Below are positions 18,060 through 26,517 of a stretch of 64,000 nt of DNA, in pieces (positions within the stretch are counted from its first letter, which is position 1; the number at the start of each line of letters is the position of its first letter). This DNA is from Oryzomonas sagensis (GTDB lineage Bacteria > Desulfobacterota > Desulfuromonadia > Geobacterales > Pseudopelobacteraceae). The position numbers and the translations under genes are program-made. The notes beneath the pieces were generated by a model. The model searched no databases, was not told the DNA's origin, and was given only the letters and a program-made list of their open reading frames with translations. Where the stretch lies: NCBI RefSeq assembly GCF_008802355.1, contig NZ_VZRA01000004.1, positions 1-64,000 on the forward strand. Reading direction: 5' to 3'.

Positions 18060-18709
18060 GGCACTCCTCTGATATAGCCATGGTTATTCAGCTTCGGGAG
18101 AGCTTTGCGCCGGTTGTCCCATGCTTTCATCTGGGACATCTGGTACTGGTACAGCATGGATTCTTTCGTGTACCTCCCGTCCTTGTCCTGATCGTAGAAG
18201 CTCATGCGCAATCCGGTAATAAAGAGGTTACTGAAAGCATCGGGGAAAATTGTGTCCTGGTTGTCGGCATACGGGGCTGTAATGTCGGCCATGGCCGTGA
18301 CGGTTGCTGATGCCACGGTCTGAATCGCAGGGTGAAACGTTACAACCTTCCCCGCCGCATCCAAGGTATATCCCTGGTACTGTGGGGGGATAGGTTCTCC
18401 AAATGTCTGATCAAGAAGCGATACCCCTGAATTGTCAATGGCGTTTGCCTCTTCGTCGGAAAGCTGGTTTTTGCGGGAGAAAAAGAACGTGCCCGCATGG
18501 ATCGATACAATTTCCGAGACACCAGCTGGCAGGGTGATTTGGTTGTTGGTGATCACCAGCGTCAGCGGTTCGTCCAAAAACTTCCATTCCCTCGGTTGCC
18601 GGAGGATATCCTGGACGATTTCATTGAACCACGCGACGAACACGGGCCGGGGCTGGTTCCCCACGATCTTCGTCAATGCGCTGGTTATGGCCGTACCTAC
18701 GTTGATCAC
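18056..18709 (-). CDS. Head-to-tail adaptor-like protein
   Basis: 217 aa, GTG start at 18709. Begins with a helix (GTAITSALTKIVGN) and then ILRQPREWKFLDEPLTLVIT, the layout of small head-completion or tail-accessory proteins placed between capsid and connector genes in short-tailed phages. The GTG start overlaps a stop codon (GTGA) of the zinc-finger reading frame just upstream, and that would couple its translation to the frame reached only after a frameshift. Confidence 0.6.
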   Translation of the reverse strand: MINVGTAITSALTKIVGNQPRPVFVAWFNEIVQDILRQPREWKFLDEPLTLVITNNQITLPAGVSEIVSIHAGTFFFSRKNQLSDEEANAIDNSGVSLLDQTFGEPIPPQYQGYTLDAAGKVVTFHPAIQTVASATVTAMADITAPYADNQDTIFPDAFSNLFITGLRMSFYDQDKDGRYTKESMLYQYQMSQMKAWDNRRKALPKLNNHGYIRGVP

Positions 18710-18795
18710 TTGTGGCTCCGCATGTGTGCACTCAGGGCGAGTTTACTCGGGCATTCCCGCCCACACTCTGGGCAGGCAACCGATTCAGAAGTTAC
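18706..18795 (-). CDS. C2H2 zinc-finger extension, reachable by -1 frameshift
   Basis: In the -1 frame relative to the 109-aa gene, the 90 nt before the 217-aa gene encode 29 residues that include CPECGRECPSKLALSAHMRS followed by H, a textbook C2H2 finger (C-x2-C-x12-H-x3-H). The frame is open but I found no ATG, GTG or TTG in it over at least the preceding 130 nt. The junction is nine A residues (18796-18804) read AAA AAA AAG then TAA in the upstream gene, containing A AAA AAG as in the dnaX frameshift site. A stem (CTGCCCA with TGGGCGG) follows about 19 nt later. The fused product would be 138 aa. Recoding or polymerase slippage on the A run is inference. Confidence 0.6.
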   Translation of the reverse strand, partial: VTSESVACPECGRECPSKLALSAHMRSHK

Positions 18796-19121
18796 TTTTT
18801 TTTTACCTCGTCCGGCAGGAACGGATCGGAATAGAGGTATGTCTTGTTTGTCGCCTTTAGATGATCTGCCGTATGTGACGGGACAATGGCGTAAGGGGCC
18901 GGCTCCGCGTCCCTGTAGCGTTTGTCGGCAGGCATCAAGATTGCGGTAGACTTGTGTTGTTTCCCGTCACTGATGAACGATTCCGTAAGCACGGCAGTGC
19001 CGTCGTGGTGGTTGTCGCTGGGATGGATAAAAGACTGCCCGGCGATGGTAATGCGGGTATCGGGCTCCGGCTTCACGACCTTGACGACGAAACGGCTTAA
19101 GATCTCTTCCTGGGTGGTCAT
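18792..19121 (-). CDS. Small head-module protein, frameshift-extended candidate
   Basis: 109 aa, soluble beta-rich protein (MTTQEEILSRFVVKVVKPEP at the start, FLPDEVKKK at the end). No family recognised. It ends exactly in the nine-A run with an immediate TAA. A -1 slip would fuse the zinc-finger segment described at 18706-18795. As the next gene starts inside the zinc-finger stop codon, the extended form is probably the one whose translation reaches the neighbour. Confidence 0.6.
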   Translation of the reverse strand: MTTQEEILSRFVVKVVKPEPDTRITIAGQSFIHPSDNHHDGTAVLTESFISDGKQHKSTAILMPADKRYRDAEPAPYAIVPSHTADHLKATNKTYLYSDPFLPDEVKKK

Positions 19122-19139
19122 TGGTTCTCGCTTTCCGCC

Positions 19140-19466
19140 CTACCGGGCTAAATCAACAAATAACTTTGGTTTTTCACCAATTTGCTTTTCGGTGCGTTTG
19201 TATTCGGGATGGCGTTCAAGCCATTTCCCAAGTTCGTCAGCATCTTCCAGAATGCCCAACTGTTGAAGCTTTATGGCAACCACACGGGGTATCCTGGCCA
19301 CCGGTTTCATATCAGGATCGGCGGCATTCCAGTTTTCTTCGCTGTTCTTGCGCTGTTCCTCGTTGAAATTCATGATGCGCCCGACAACCTGGCCGTGGGT
19401 GGCAAACATTTCATGCCCATCAGTTTGGTAAACGAGCAATTCCGGTTTGATGACTTCGATTTCCAT
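19140..19466 (-). CDS. Small head-module protein, unknown
   Basis: 108 aa, start MEIEVIKPELLVYQTDGHEM with GAGGT just upstream, helical at the end. Encoded between the signal-bearing protein and the zinc-finger gene. No recognised domain. Confidence 0.55.
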   Translation of the reverse strand: MEIEVIKPELLVYQTDGHEMFATHGQVVGRIMNFNEEQRKNSEENWNAADPDMKPVARIPRVVAIKLQQLGILEDADELGKWLERHPEYKRTEKQIGEKPKLFVDLAR

Positions 19467-19506
19467 GGGGACCTCTGCGGCGGGTATTACCCCGCCGCTT
19501 TTGGGA

Positions 19507-19968
19507 TTAACGGTCGAGCGTCTGCAACCACATTTTGATCTTGTGGCCGGCGGCGGACGGCGTCCATTGAAGCCGAATATAATTCACGGCGTCCTGCCAG
19601 GAAAGTATACCGTTGCTGGTCATAGACACCGCCGCCCCTGCCGAAGTCTGGGCTTGTGCGCAGGATGCCCACGGGCCATTGGAGGTCGGGCCGCACTGTG
19701 CCACTGCGGTGCCGCTCATGTTCTGGAATACCGGGTTGCTGGCGGAACTGGTGAGCGTAACCCCGGAGACGTTGAGGGTCTTGGTCTTGTACCCCTGGAC
19801 GTTCCATGCCCCGGAATACTTGATGTTGGTGGCCCCGGCTGCTGAAATGTTGCCGAAGACAAACCCTCCGGGGGCGTCCCCGAGAGCGGATGCCTTGTGG
19901 GTGCCGATCATGGAAACTGCGACCGCGATCATGATTACCGCGGCGAAAGAAAATATCCTGGTTTTCAT
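19507..19968 (-). CDS. Secreted-type beta-sandwich protein beside capsid genes
   Basis: 153 aa. A Sec-type signal (MKTRIFSFAAVIMIAVAVS, cleavage expected after a KASA-type motif) is followed by FVFGNIS and short strands (IKYSGAWNVQGYKTK, VNYIRLQWTP). The start at 19968 is fixed by AGGAGG 7 nt upstream and overlaps the stop of the extended upstream frame as ATGA. Such a leader is unexpected beside capsid genes. It could be a capsid decoration protein with an uncleaved hydrophobic end, or a protein displayed by the host. Confidence 0.6.
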   Translation of the reverse strand: MKTRIFSFAAVIMIAVAVSMIGTHKASALGDAPGGFVFGNISAAGATNIKYSGAWNVQGYKTKTLNVSGVTLTSSASNPVFQNMSGTAVAQCGPTSNGPWASCAQAQTSAGAAVSMTSNGILSWQDAVNYIRLQWTPSAAGHKIKMWLQTLDR

Positions 19969-20225
19969 TGGGTTCCTCCTGCCGGTGCCTCGGGGGCCGG
20001 GGTGGCTTCCTGGGGTGCCGGGGGTTGTGGTGTTTGTTCGCCCGGGGGTGTCTGTCACGGTGCCTCGGGGGCCGGGGTGGCTGCAATCCTCCCGCCGAAT
20101 TGATCGACGATGGACTTGTCGAACGGTGCACCGATCTCGACAAACTTCACCCCATCTTCTTCCTGAACCTGCGCCCCATACAGAAACCGACGCGTTTCTC
20201 CATCGGGCAAAATAACCTTGCTCAT
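19965..20225 (-). CDS. 56-aa protein with UGA-interrupted proline-rich tail
   Basis: The ATG at 20225 has AAGGAGA upstream. The first 56 codons give MSKVILPDGETRRFLYGAQ and so on to APEAP, then a TGA at 20055-20057. The same frame continues for 29 codons (QTPPGEQTPQPPAPQEAT..., Pro/Gln-rich) to a TGA that overlaps the next start as ATGA. The tail repeats the TPAPEAP segment encoded just before the first TGA, through a 25-bp direct repeat 75 bp apart. Either the first TGA is a recent nonsense change or it is read through; UGA followed by C is a leaky context. Without readthrough the gene is 20055-20225. Confidence 0.6.
19983..20082. repeat. 25-bp direct repeat, 75 bp apart
   Basis: Identical 25-bp copies at 19983-20007 and 20058-20082. 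The 75-bp offset is a multiple of three, so it is an in-frame duplication encoding the TPAPEAP segment twice, before and after the internal TGA. Confidence 0.85.
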
Positions 20226-20235
20226 ACTGGTCTCC

Positions 20236-20403
20236 TTATGCTCTCGTCGCGGGGCCGTGATGCGCGGTAACTACCGCCACATGGGCCGGGTTGACCTGAA
20301 TGGACGGCGCACCCTTGTTGGTGCGATCAATCAGGCTGCCATAGAGCATGGTATGTGCTTCGCTGTCCGAAAGGACCACTTTAGTGTCATTACTTGCCGG
20401 CAT
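20236..20403 (-). CDS. 55-aa protein downstream of the capsid gene
   Basis: Too short for usual calling but well supported: ATG at 20403 with AAGGAG 8 nt upstream, stop 10 nt before the next gene start. Sequence begins MPASNDTKVVLSDSEAHTML and ends AVVTAHHGPATRA. It contains a VVLSDSEAHTMLYG segment similar in layout to KVILPDGETRRFLYG of the next gene, so the two may be related small head proteins. Confidence 0.65.
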   Translation of the reverse strand: MPASNDTKVVLSDSEAHTMLYGSLIDRTNKGAPSIQVNPAHVAVVTAHHGPATRA

Positions 20404-20443
20404 GGTTCACTCCTTGGAACAGGGGGCTTTCGCCCCCGCCCGG

Positions 20444-21409
20444 TTAGGTGTACTGGACATTCGTGTCGAGGTTGGTGATCCTGCCGGAACTGGCCTCGTT
20501 CTTCGCCTCCAGGGTATGGTTGACCGTGATGTGGTATTTCTCGTTCAGGGCTGAAGAAGTCGCCAGTTTGGTTTCCCCGATGGTTTCCAGGGTTGCCTTG
20601 CGCCAGTAGGTCATGTTCATGAGGGCCAGGACATCAACCGGCATTTCCACATCCAACTCGGTGACGACCTTGCCAAAGGCGGTAACGTACACGTCGACGT
20701 AATCGTCCACCTTGGAGCCTTCAACAAACCGCTGTTTGTTGCCGCCGGCTGTTGCTACGTTGTCGAACTGGGCCTGCTGTACGGCGTTGCAGTACCCCTT
20801 GACGGTCTTGTTTTTGTCAACGGACCCCGTGGTGTACATGTTTTGCATGGTCTGTTTGATCAGGCCAGCGGTCAGGAGCCGGGGGGTGCCGCCGGTCACG
20901 GTGCCGTCAGCGTTCAGCACGGCGTCGCCGGCCATGTTCAGGTTGGTGAGTATCCAGTTCAGGGCACCCTTCATCTTGTACGCCGTGGCGGCGTCGTCGC
21001 CCTGTACCAGTGTGCTTTTCAGGAATGCGCGGTTGATATCTTTGGAAAGCCCCTCCATGTGTTTGCGGCGTTGGAGGTCGCGTTCGGAAGAACGACCGGC
21101 GATCTTGACGGCTCCCGAGGTGGACGAAACAGAATAGCTCTCGTCCTGGATCTGGCAGAAGTTGTACAGCCTGGATGGCTGGGTGGATGCCTGGATGGTC
21201 GGGTCCGCGCCTTCAAGCTGCGCGTTGTCCGCCGAAGCTCTGATGACATCGGTGAGAAATTCGTGTTTTTTGGCGCCGGGTTTTTTGCCCTGCCCAAGGT
21301 CATGGTAAAAAACGGCGATGGCCGGGGTGATGATGGAAAGCTCATCCAACAGAGATTCCCTGACCCCCACCATATTGGTTGTTTGTACAGTATTTGCGGG
21401 TACGCCCAT
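20444..21409 (-). CDS. Major capsid protein, SU10 type
   Basis: 321 aa, HK97-fold candidate. It starts near a loop (RESLLDELSIITPAIAVFYH) and has the central RSSERDLQRRKHMEGLSKDI segment and the late WRKATLETIGETKLATSS strand pattern of SU10-type capsid proteins (the family often annotated DUF5309). Position after scaffold and portal genes agrees. Start ATG preceded by AGGAGAG. Confidence 0.75.
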   Translation of the reverse strand: MGVPANTVQTTNMVGVRESLLDELSIITPAIAVFYHDLGQGKKPGAKKHEFLTDVIRASADNAQLEGADPTIQASTQPSRLYNFCQIQDESYSVSSTSGAVKIAGRSSERDLQRRKHMEGLSKDINRAFLKSTLVQGDDAATAYKMKGALNWILTNLNMAGDAVLNADGTVTGGTPRLLTAGLIKQTMQNMYTTGSVDKNKTVKGYCNAVQQAQFDNVATAGGNKQRFVEGSKVDDYVDVYVTAFGKVVTELDVEMPVDVLALMNMTYWRKATLETIGETKLATSSALNEKYHITVNHTLEAKNEASSGRITNLDTNVQYT

Positions 21410-21421
21410 GGCGACTCTCCT

Positions 21422-22468
21422 TTAGCGTTTCACCCCGGCTTTGCGTGCGGCATTCACATAGTTCAGGTAGTCTTCTTCGCTGCCTGATTGCTGCGCCTTT
21501 GCCAGAAGTTTCTTCAACTCCGGGTTTGGGCCTGATTTCTGCGGCACCGCCGATACTCCGGGGGAAAGTTTGTTTTTTGCCTGTTCTTTTTTGTCCAGTT
21601 CTTCTTGTGCTGCTTTGCCCATGTGCTCGTTGCAGTAGTTGAAGGCGAATTCCACCGCCGCCACATCTCCGTGCAGCCGGTAGACGTCGGCAAATTTGGC
21701 CCCTAGTAACTTGTCGATCTTGACCTGATCGGCAAACCACTTGCTGGATTCGTCCCACGCATCCTGGGGGATGCCCTTAGCCTCACGGAAGGTTTCAGCC
21801 GTGGCTTCAAGGCGTTTGCCTCGTTCGGCGTTATCCCGTTGCAGGGCGGTAACGGATTCCTGTTTTTTTGTCCATTCGGCCTTTTTCGCTTCGTTGTCCG
21901 CGTACCAAGCCTCGGTGTCGCTGATCCATTTTTCGGTACGGCGCAACTCGCTGAGGTACTGGGTCTTGTCGGCGGGATCTTCGGTGAGCCGGAACAGTTC
22001 CCGCAACTCCTCGCGACGCTCACATGCCGCCAGGTAGTCGTTGTTGATTCTGGTGGTCTGTTCGGGCGAAAGATCAACGAATGGTTTTTGCTCCGCTTCC
22101 AGACGAGCGCGGGTTTCGCTCTCGATCCGCTCCCGCTCCTTGGTCAGGGCTTCCGCCACCTTCTTTTCTGCAATTTGGGCGGCGCGTTCCTCCAACGGGG
22201 TCTGAACAAGCCCCTTTTTCTTCTCTTCCTCCGCAGCCTGGTCGGCTTCTTGATCGGTGGTTTCGTCGGCATCGCCTTCTTCGTCTTGATCCGCATCAAG
22301 ATTGGACTCATCATCCTGGGTATCGGCCCCATAGTCGGCTTCTTCGCCTTGATTGCCCTGCTGATCCGCATCAGCAGCTTCGCCATCGGCGGCGGCGTCC
22401 AGTCCTTCGGGTATCCCCATCATCATCCAGAAGGGGAAAAGCATAATTTTTTTGATCCATTTATTCAT
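21422..22468 (-). CDS. Scaffolding-like head assembly protein
   Basis: 348 aa. A very acidic, low-complexity segment (about residues 25-95, many Asp/Glu/Gln) is followed by long charged helices and a Lys-rich end (ARKAGVKR). This composition and the position between portal and capsid genes are typical of scaffolding proteins, which shape the procapsid and then leave. The first 20 residues are unusually hydrophobic (KKIMLFPFWMMMG). Confidence 0.65.
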   Translation of the reverse strand: MNKWIKKIMLFPFWMMMGIPEGLDAAADGEAADADQQGNQGEEADYGADTQDDESNLDADQDEEGDADETTDQEADQAAEEEKKKGLVQTPLEERAAQIAEKKVAEALTKERERIESETRARLEAEQKPFVDLSPEQTTRINNDYLAACERREELRELFRLTEDPADKTQYLSELRRTEKWISDTEAWYADNEAKKAEWTKKQESVTALQRDNAERGKRLEATAETFREAKGIPQDAWDESSKWFADQVKIDKLLGAKFADVYRLHGDVAAVEFAFNYCNEHMGKAAQEELDKKEQAKNKLSPGVSAVPQKSGPNPELKKLLAKAQQSGSEEDYLNYVNAARKAGVKR

Positions 22469-22498
22469 GTCGTGGTGCTCACTTTCTCCCTTACGGGG

Positions 22499-22813
22499 TT
22501 ACTTCCTGAACCATTCGAAAATCGACCAGCGCTTTTTCAGCGGGACTTTCTTATCCACCGCTGCGGGGTCGTAATTCACAATCCCTTCGATGATCCCCGG
22601 TAGCATGACGGTCAGCACGTAGCGCAGTTGCTGGTTGCGCTTGATCTCGTCGGGTTGCGTGTACGGATCGGCGTCAAGCTGGCGTTTCAGGGCCATACGG
22701 GCTTGTCCGCGCAGCTTACCGGCAATCAGGGCGGCGCCGGGGTGCTGCACCCACTCGCGCATCAACTCCCGTTCCTTAATCAACCGTTCGAGGTCGTCAA
22801 GCGATTCCCGCAT
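22499..22813 (-). CDS. Small portal-adjacent protein, unknown
   Basis: 104 aa, helical: MRESLDDLERLIKERELMRE at the start and KKRWSIFEWFRK at the end. Overlaps the portal gene by 17 bp. Genes of this size at this place often code head-assembly helpers. No family recognised. Confidence 0.55.
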   Translation of the reverse strand: MRESLDDLERLIKERELMREWVQHPGAALIAGKLRGQARMALKRQLDADPYTQPDEIKRNQQLRYVLTVMLPGIIEGIVNYDPAAVDKKVPLKKRWSIFEWFRK

Positions 22814-24872
22814 TTTGCTGGCCTCCCGCGCTCATCGCCGCGCCCATCTCGCCCCGCATGTCCGGCGCTGCCATTCCGGACCGCTCGGGAAGTCCGATCC
22901 CACCGTTTTGCTTCGACTCGTTGATAGCTTTCTGCATCTGGGGGTTTTTGCCGTCCACTTTAGCGGTGATACTCATCCCGCCGGCCATCATCTTCTGCAG
23001 GAGCACCATTTGTGCTTGCGGCGGCAGTTGGGCCAGGTCGATGTTGATATTCGCCTTGTAATCGACCTCCGGGGGTTGCGGGGGAGGGGGTTGGGCGTTG
23101 AACTGGTCGGCATTGAATCCGGCCAGCACGTTCAATTGGCTGGCGATCTGCCCCCAATCGGTCGGGATGTTCCACTCTTTGCGGAATTTGGCGATTTCAA
23201 GGATATTTTGGGCTTTTTTATAGCGGGGAGTGGCCCCCAGCCCGGCGTTGATCTGCACATCAAACTCAAAGTCGAACATGGTGAGGTCGATGATCTGCCG
23301 GCCGTTGTGGAAGGTCGTGGGGAATTGTGTTCCGGCGTTCCGGGCGGCGATCTTCAACACAACTTCGTCAGATTCAAACGCCATGGTCAGATGGGCGATC
23401 AATGCCAGCACCGGTTTGAAAAAAGTGTTGTTGCGGATCATCAGGTTGACGCCCAACTTCGCGTTGTTGTCCTGTTCGGCCATCTGGTGAAGACCAAGCC
23501 CCTTGGTGGAACCCTTCATGGCGAGCTGGCGGGACCGGTCGGCAATACCCATGGGGACCAGTGAGGCGATATCCTGGGTCCGGGCATCGTCCATCCGCAT
23601 CGATTCCAACAGCCCTGTGGGGTATTGGATAAACTCCACCTCATCCTTCTCAGCTTCAAACGCCCTCGCGTTCAGGACGTCATCCAGGTTGACGTTGTGG
23701 TCGGGGGAAAGGCGAATACGCCCGCCCTGGGCAATCTGTTTTGCAATGTCGTTGGCGTTGTTGCGATGATCGGAAAGTTCATCTTCGATGGGAGCAATAA
23801 CTTCCGGGAAACCAACACCAGTGGCATCCCACAGCCTGGATTTGCAGTACCCAACAACCATCGGCAGTCGGTTGACCGGGCGACCGTTGAAGAACACATC
23901 GTTGACCGGCTGGAAGGTGGACAACTCGAAGGTGCCTTGCAATGAAAACTGCACAAACCACTGGAAGTCCCGTTTTTCGAAGAAAATCATCAATTCGGCG
24001 CGGTTCTTTTCCTGTAAATCAACACGCTCCGCATCGGAAAAGTCGTAGTTGGAAAGCTGCATCGCCGCGTCGTTGCCGTCACGGGTAGAAGAGAGCATCC
24101 CGAGGGCTTCGCCCATGTCGAAGTCAGCATCAAAAACGCCGATTTCCTTGAACTTCTCAATTTCCTCCGCAGTGACCGGAATCATAATCCCGGCGTAGGT
24201 GCCAAGGTTCACATCGAGGTAGGGGATCTTCGGGTCCCAAAAACAGTCACGGCGCGGCATGAGCTTGTCGATAACCCACGTGTCACGAACGGTGATGGTC
24301 TGGCTATTCTTCACCGTCTCAAACTCGTAAATGTCCTTCAAGGCGCCGTAAATGGCTTCTGGCACTTCCTCCCCGGTGGCCTTGAGCACCCGGCGATCTG
24401 GAAGGGGTTTCTCGTAGGCTTCCTTGACCCAATGGACAAAAGCGGCCTCAAGTCCATCAGTGGCGCCGGCCCTCAGGCTGGATTCTTCCCACAGGTGGTA
24501 GTTGGAGGTGTTGTCCTTCCGGTAAATGAAATCTTCGGTGAGAATTTGCGCGCGCTTGTCTTTGACCGGGTCGGTGGCCGTGCGGGAAGTGAAAGAAATA
24601 GCGTCAGGGTCTTGGTTGTATTCCAGGATGGCGTTTTCAACAAACCCATCAACGATGGAAGTTGATTTGGTGGAGGGTAGGGCGGAAAGCCCGCGGGATA
24701 TACGATCCTGAGCATCGTCCAGGATCATCATGTACCGGTTGCGGCAGTCATCGATAATCGATTTGAGATGAAAGTCATACCAGTTGTCAAACGACCTTTT
24801 TAATTGCAAGGGCCGCGACAGATCATCGTCGTCGATATCTTCGAATTTTCCCGAAGCGCTGCCTTTTTCCAT
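22797..24872 (-). CDS. Portal protein
   Basis: 691 aa, the size of portals of short-tailed P22/SU10-like phages. An acidic N-terminus (EDIDDDDLSRPLQLKRSF) is followed by a wing region, TWVIDKLMPRRDCFWDPKIP, the stem-like segment VVGYCKSRLWDATGVGFPEVIAPIEDELSDHRNN, which matches the portal core helix pattern, and a C-terminal Gln/Met-rich barrel. It lies between the large terminase and scaffold genes. AAGGGAG precedes the ATG. Confidence 0.8.
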   Translation of the reverse strand: MEKGSASGKFEDIDDDDLSRPLQLKRSFDNWYDFHLKSIIDDCRNRYMMILDDAQDRISRGLSALPSTKSTSIVDGFVENAILEYNQDPDAISFTSRTATDPVKDKRAQILTEDFIYRKDNTSNYHLWEESSLRAGATDGLEAAFVHWVKEAYEKPLPDRRVLKATGEEVPEAIYGALKDIYEFETVKNSQTITVRDTWVIDKLMPRRDCFWDPKIPYLDVNLGTYAGIMIPVTAEEIEKFKEIGVFDADFDMGEALGMLSSTRDGNDAAMQLSNYDFSDAERVDLQEKNRAELMIFFEKRDFQWFVQFSLQGTFELSTFQPVNDVFFNGRPVNRLPMVVGYCKSRLWDATGVGFPEVIAPIEDELSDHRNNANDIAKQIAQGGRIRLSPDHNVNLDDVLNARAFEAEKDEVEFIQYPTGLLESMRMDDARTQDIASLVPMGIADRSRQLAMKGSTKGLGLHQMAEQDNNAKLGVNLMIRNNTFFKPVLALIAHLTMAFESDEVVLKIAARNAGTQFPTTFHNGRQIIDLTMFDFEFDVQINAGLGATPRYKKAQNILEIAKFRKEWNIPTDWGQIASQLNVLAGFNADQFNAQPPPPQPPEVDYKANINIDLAQLPPQAQMVLLQKMMAGGMSITAKVDGKNPQMQKAINESKQNGGIGLPERSGMAAPDMRGEMGAAMSAGGQQNAGIA

Positions 24873-24988
24873 AATGCCGGAGTCTCCCTTTTTGACTCGT
24901 CCGGTCTTTACAAGCCTCCCCGCCCATTGCAGGAAAGTTAAATAAACAGATTATTTGTCAAATATCACAGAATAGTTGTTGACGTCAA
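24873..24988 (-). promoter_or_regulatory. Gap between terL and portal with weak promoter
   Basis: 112 nt, AT-rich near 24940-24990. TTGACG overlaps the terL stop (24983-24988), with a poor -10 candidate ATATTT 17 nt on. A partial match to the operator-like motif (AACAGATTATTTGT) lies around 24946. A supplementary late promoter is possible but weakly supported. Confidence 0.3.
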
Positions 24989-26517
24989 CGTAAAAAAACC
25001 TCTGTGAAATCCAGGCCCCGGCCTTTTTTCTTCCCACCCCGGCGGAATAGGTGATCAGGCTGGTAATATGACAGTGCGAGAGCATCAACCTCGTCAGGGG
25101 AAAGCCCCCCCAGTTTCCGCTTCATTTCCTTCTTGTCGGGCATTTTCAGCCTGTTTTCAGATAAGGTTTCAAACCTGACAGCCCCCAGGGCGTTTATCAG
25201 GTCTTCATCGTTGGGGATCGATATCGTGCCCTGAATAAATTCCTCACACATCCGCCAGTAGCATTCCGTCCGCTTGTTGAAAAATTTATCCGACTGGCTG
25301 GCCGAACTCCTGAAATCTCCTTTACGGGCATTCAGCCCCCGTGTCCTGAGTTTCGCGGGGAGATACCACCCCAGGCCGATATTGTCGATAAAGGCCACAT
25401 CCGCCGACTCGTCGTTGAGCACGCTGGCAGACCAGTCTTCAAGCTCCTCGGAATCGTGCGTCTGCTTTTTAAACAACCGGACCACCGGGCCTTCCCGTAC
25501 TACCGTTACCGACTTATCACCCCCGCCGGCGCAGTCAACCCCGCACATGACAGGTTCACTTCCCGTTGTCTCAAATTCCCTTTCGATGGCGTCCATAATC
25601 CGGTCATAAGGGATAAACCCACCCTCAGAAACAAGGGGCGGAAGACCCAAAACCTTGACCCGGTACGTGTTGGAATCCTTCCCATACCTCGCCATCTTCT
25701 CAAGGTGTTCAGGGGTGACAAGCTCGGACTCTTCGGCGTTCCATCTTCCGGTGATCCACTTATCGGCATATTTGTGGTGGGAGTCGTAAGCATACCCTTT
25801 TGCCTTGATCGGGTTGAAGATCATCAGGGCAAAGTTGACTTTGCGGGTAAGCGTACCTTCCAAAGGTTCAAAGATCGGCTCGGGGCAACCGGCGGCCTCG
25901 TCAACAACAATCATCTGCCAATCTTCGTGGCGCCCGTAAATGGTCTTCGCCTGTTCCTCCACCTGGGCATGGGGGTTGATAGTGACCGCCTCAGCAAACC
26001 ATTCCGCCCCCGGCCGTTTCGCCCCTTTGTGAAAAATCTTCTCAGTCTGCCACTCCAAGGCGTCTTCTAATACCGTCGAAGAACGCGGGTCCGAAGGATT
26101 GGACGCCACAGCCAGGCGCATAACCTTGGAAACCTCGCGCCAGAGGATATTCCGCAGGTGCTTCCCGGTGACACCAGTCGCGGTTATCAAAGCGTTGGGG
26201 CAGCAATCAAGCATCCAGCAAATCGTCAGTGCCGCAATAAAATCCTTGCCGACACCCTGGCCGGCCATGATGGAAATACCGATCTTCGAGGCGTATTCAA
26301 GTTCCTCGTCGGTCAAAGGCGGGCCGTCATAACCGGGTTTATTGGCGTTCCAGGCTTTTATTTTTGCGTTGACCAGCTTGCCGAGTTCAAGAAAAAACCA
26401 AACCTGTTGAGAAGAGAGTTTAACGGATGGGAATTTGTCATAGACCCAATCGATAGGCTTTGTGCGCCAATGACGGTAGGAGGCTGCTTCTTTTGATTTC
26501 TGTTGTTCGGGGGTCAC
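24985..26517 (-). CDS. Terminase large subunit
   Basis: DNA-packaging motor. About 510 aa from a GTG at 26517 with AAGGGG upstream. The frame is open to 26826, but the extra 103 residues look like translated non-coding DNA. ATPase: Walker-A-like AGQGVGKD (about residues 85-92) and Walker B MIVVDEA (D206, E207). Nuclease: MCGVDCAGGGDKS (D about 328), VAFIDNIGLG and SPDEVDALALSY supply the acidic residues of the RNase H-like fold. Gene order terS-terL-portal is standard. Confidence 0.85.
   Translation of the reverse strand: MTPEQQKSKEAASYRHWRTKPIDWVYDKFPSVKLSSQQVWFFLELGKLVNAKIKAWNANKPGYDGPPLTDEELEYASKIGISIMAGQGVGKDFIAALTICWMLDCCPNALITATGVTGKHLRNILWREVSKVMRLAVASNPSDPRSSTVLEDALEWQTEKIFHKGAKRPGAEWFAEAVTINPHAQVEEQAKTIYGRHEDWQMIVVDEAAGCPEPIFEPLEGTLTRKVNFALMIFNPIKAKGYAYDSHHKYADKWITGRWNAEESELVTPEHLEKMARYGKDSNTYRVKVLGLPPLVSEGGFIPYDRIMDAIEREFETTGSEPVMCGVDCAGGGDKSVTVVREGPVVRLFKKQTHDSEELEDWSASVLNDESADVAFIDNIGLGWYLPAKLRTRGLNARKGDFRSSASQSDKFFNKRTECYWRMCEEFIQGTISIPNDEDLINALGAVRFETLSENRLKMPDKKEMKRKLGGLSPDEVDALALSYYQPDHLFRRGGKKKGRGLDFTEVFLR

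Noticed and set aside
19487-20143. 218-aa Arg/Pro-rich frame overlapping the signal-bearing gene
   Set aside because: Out-of-frame shadow; the 153-aa frame has a strong ribosome site and a signal peptide.
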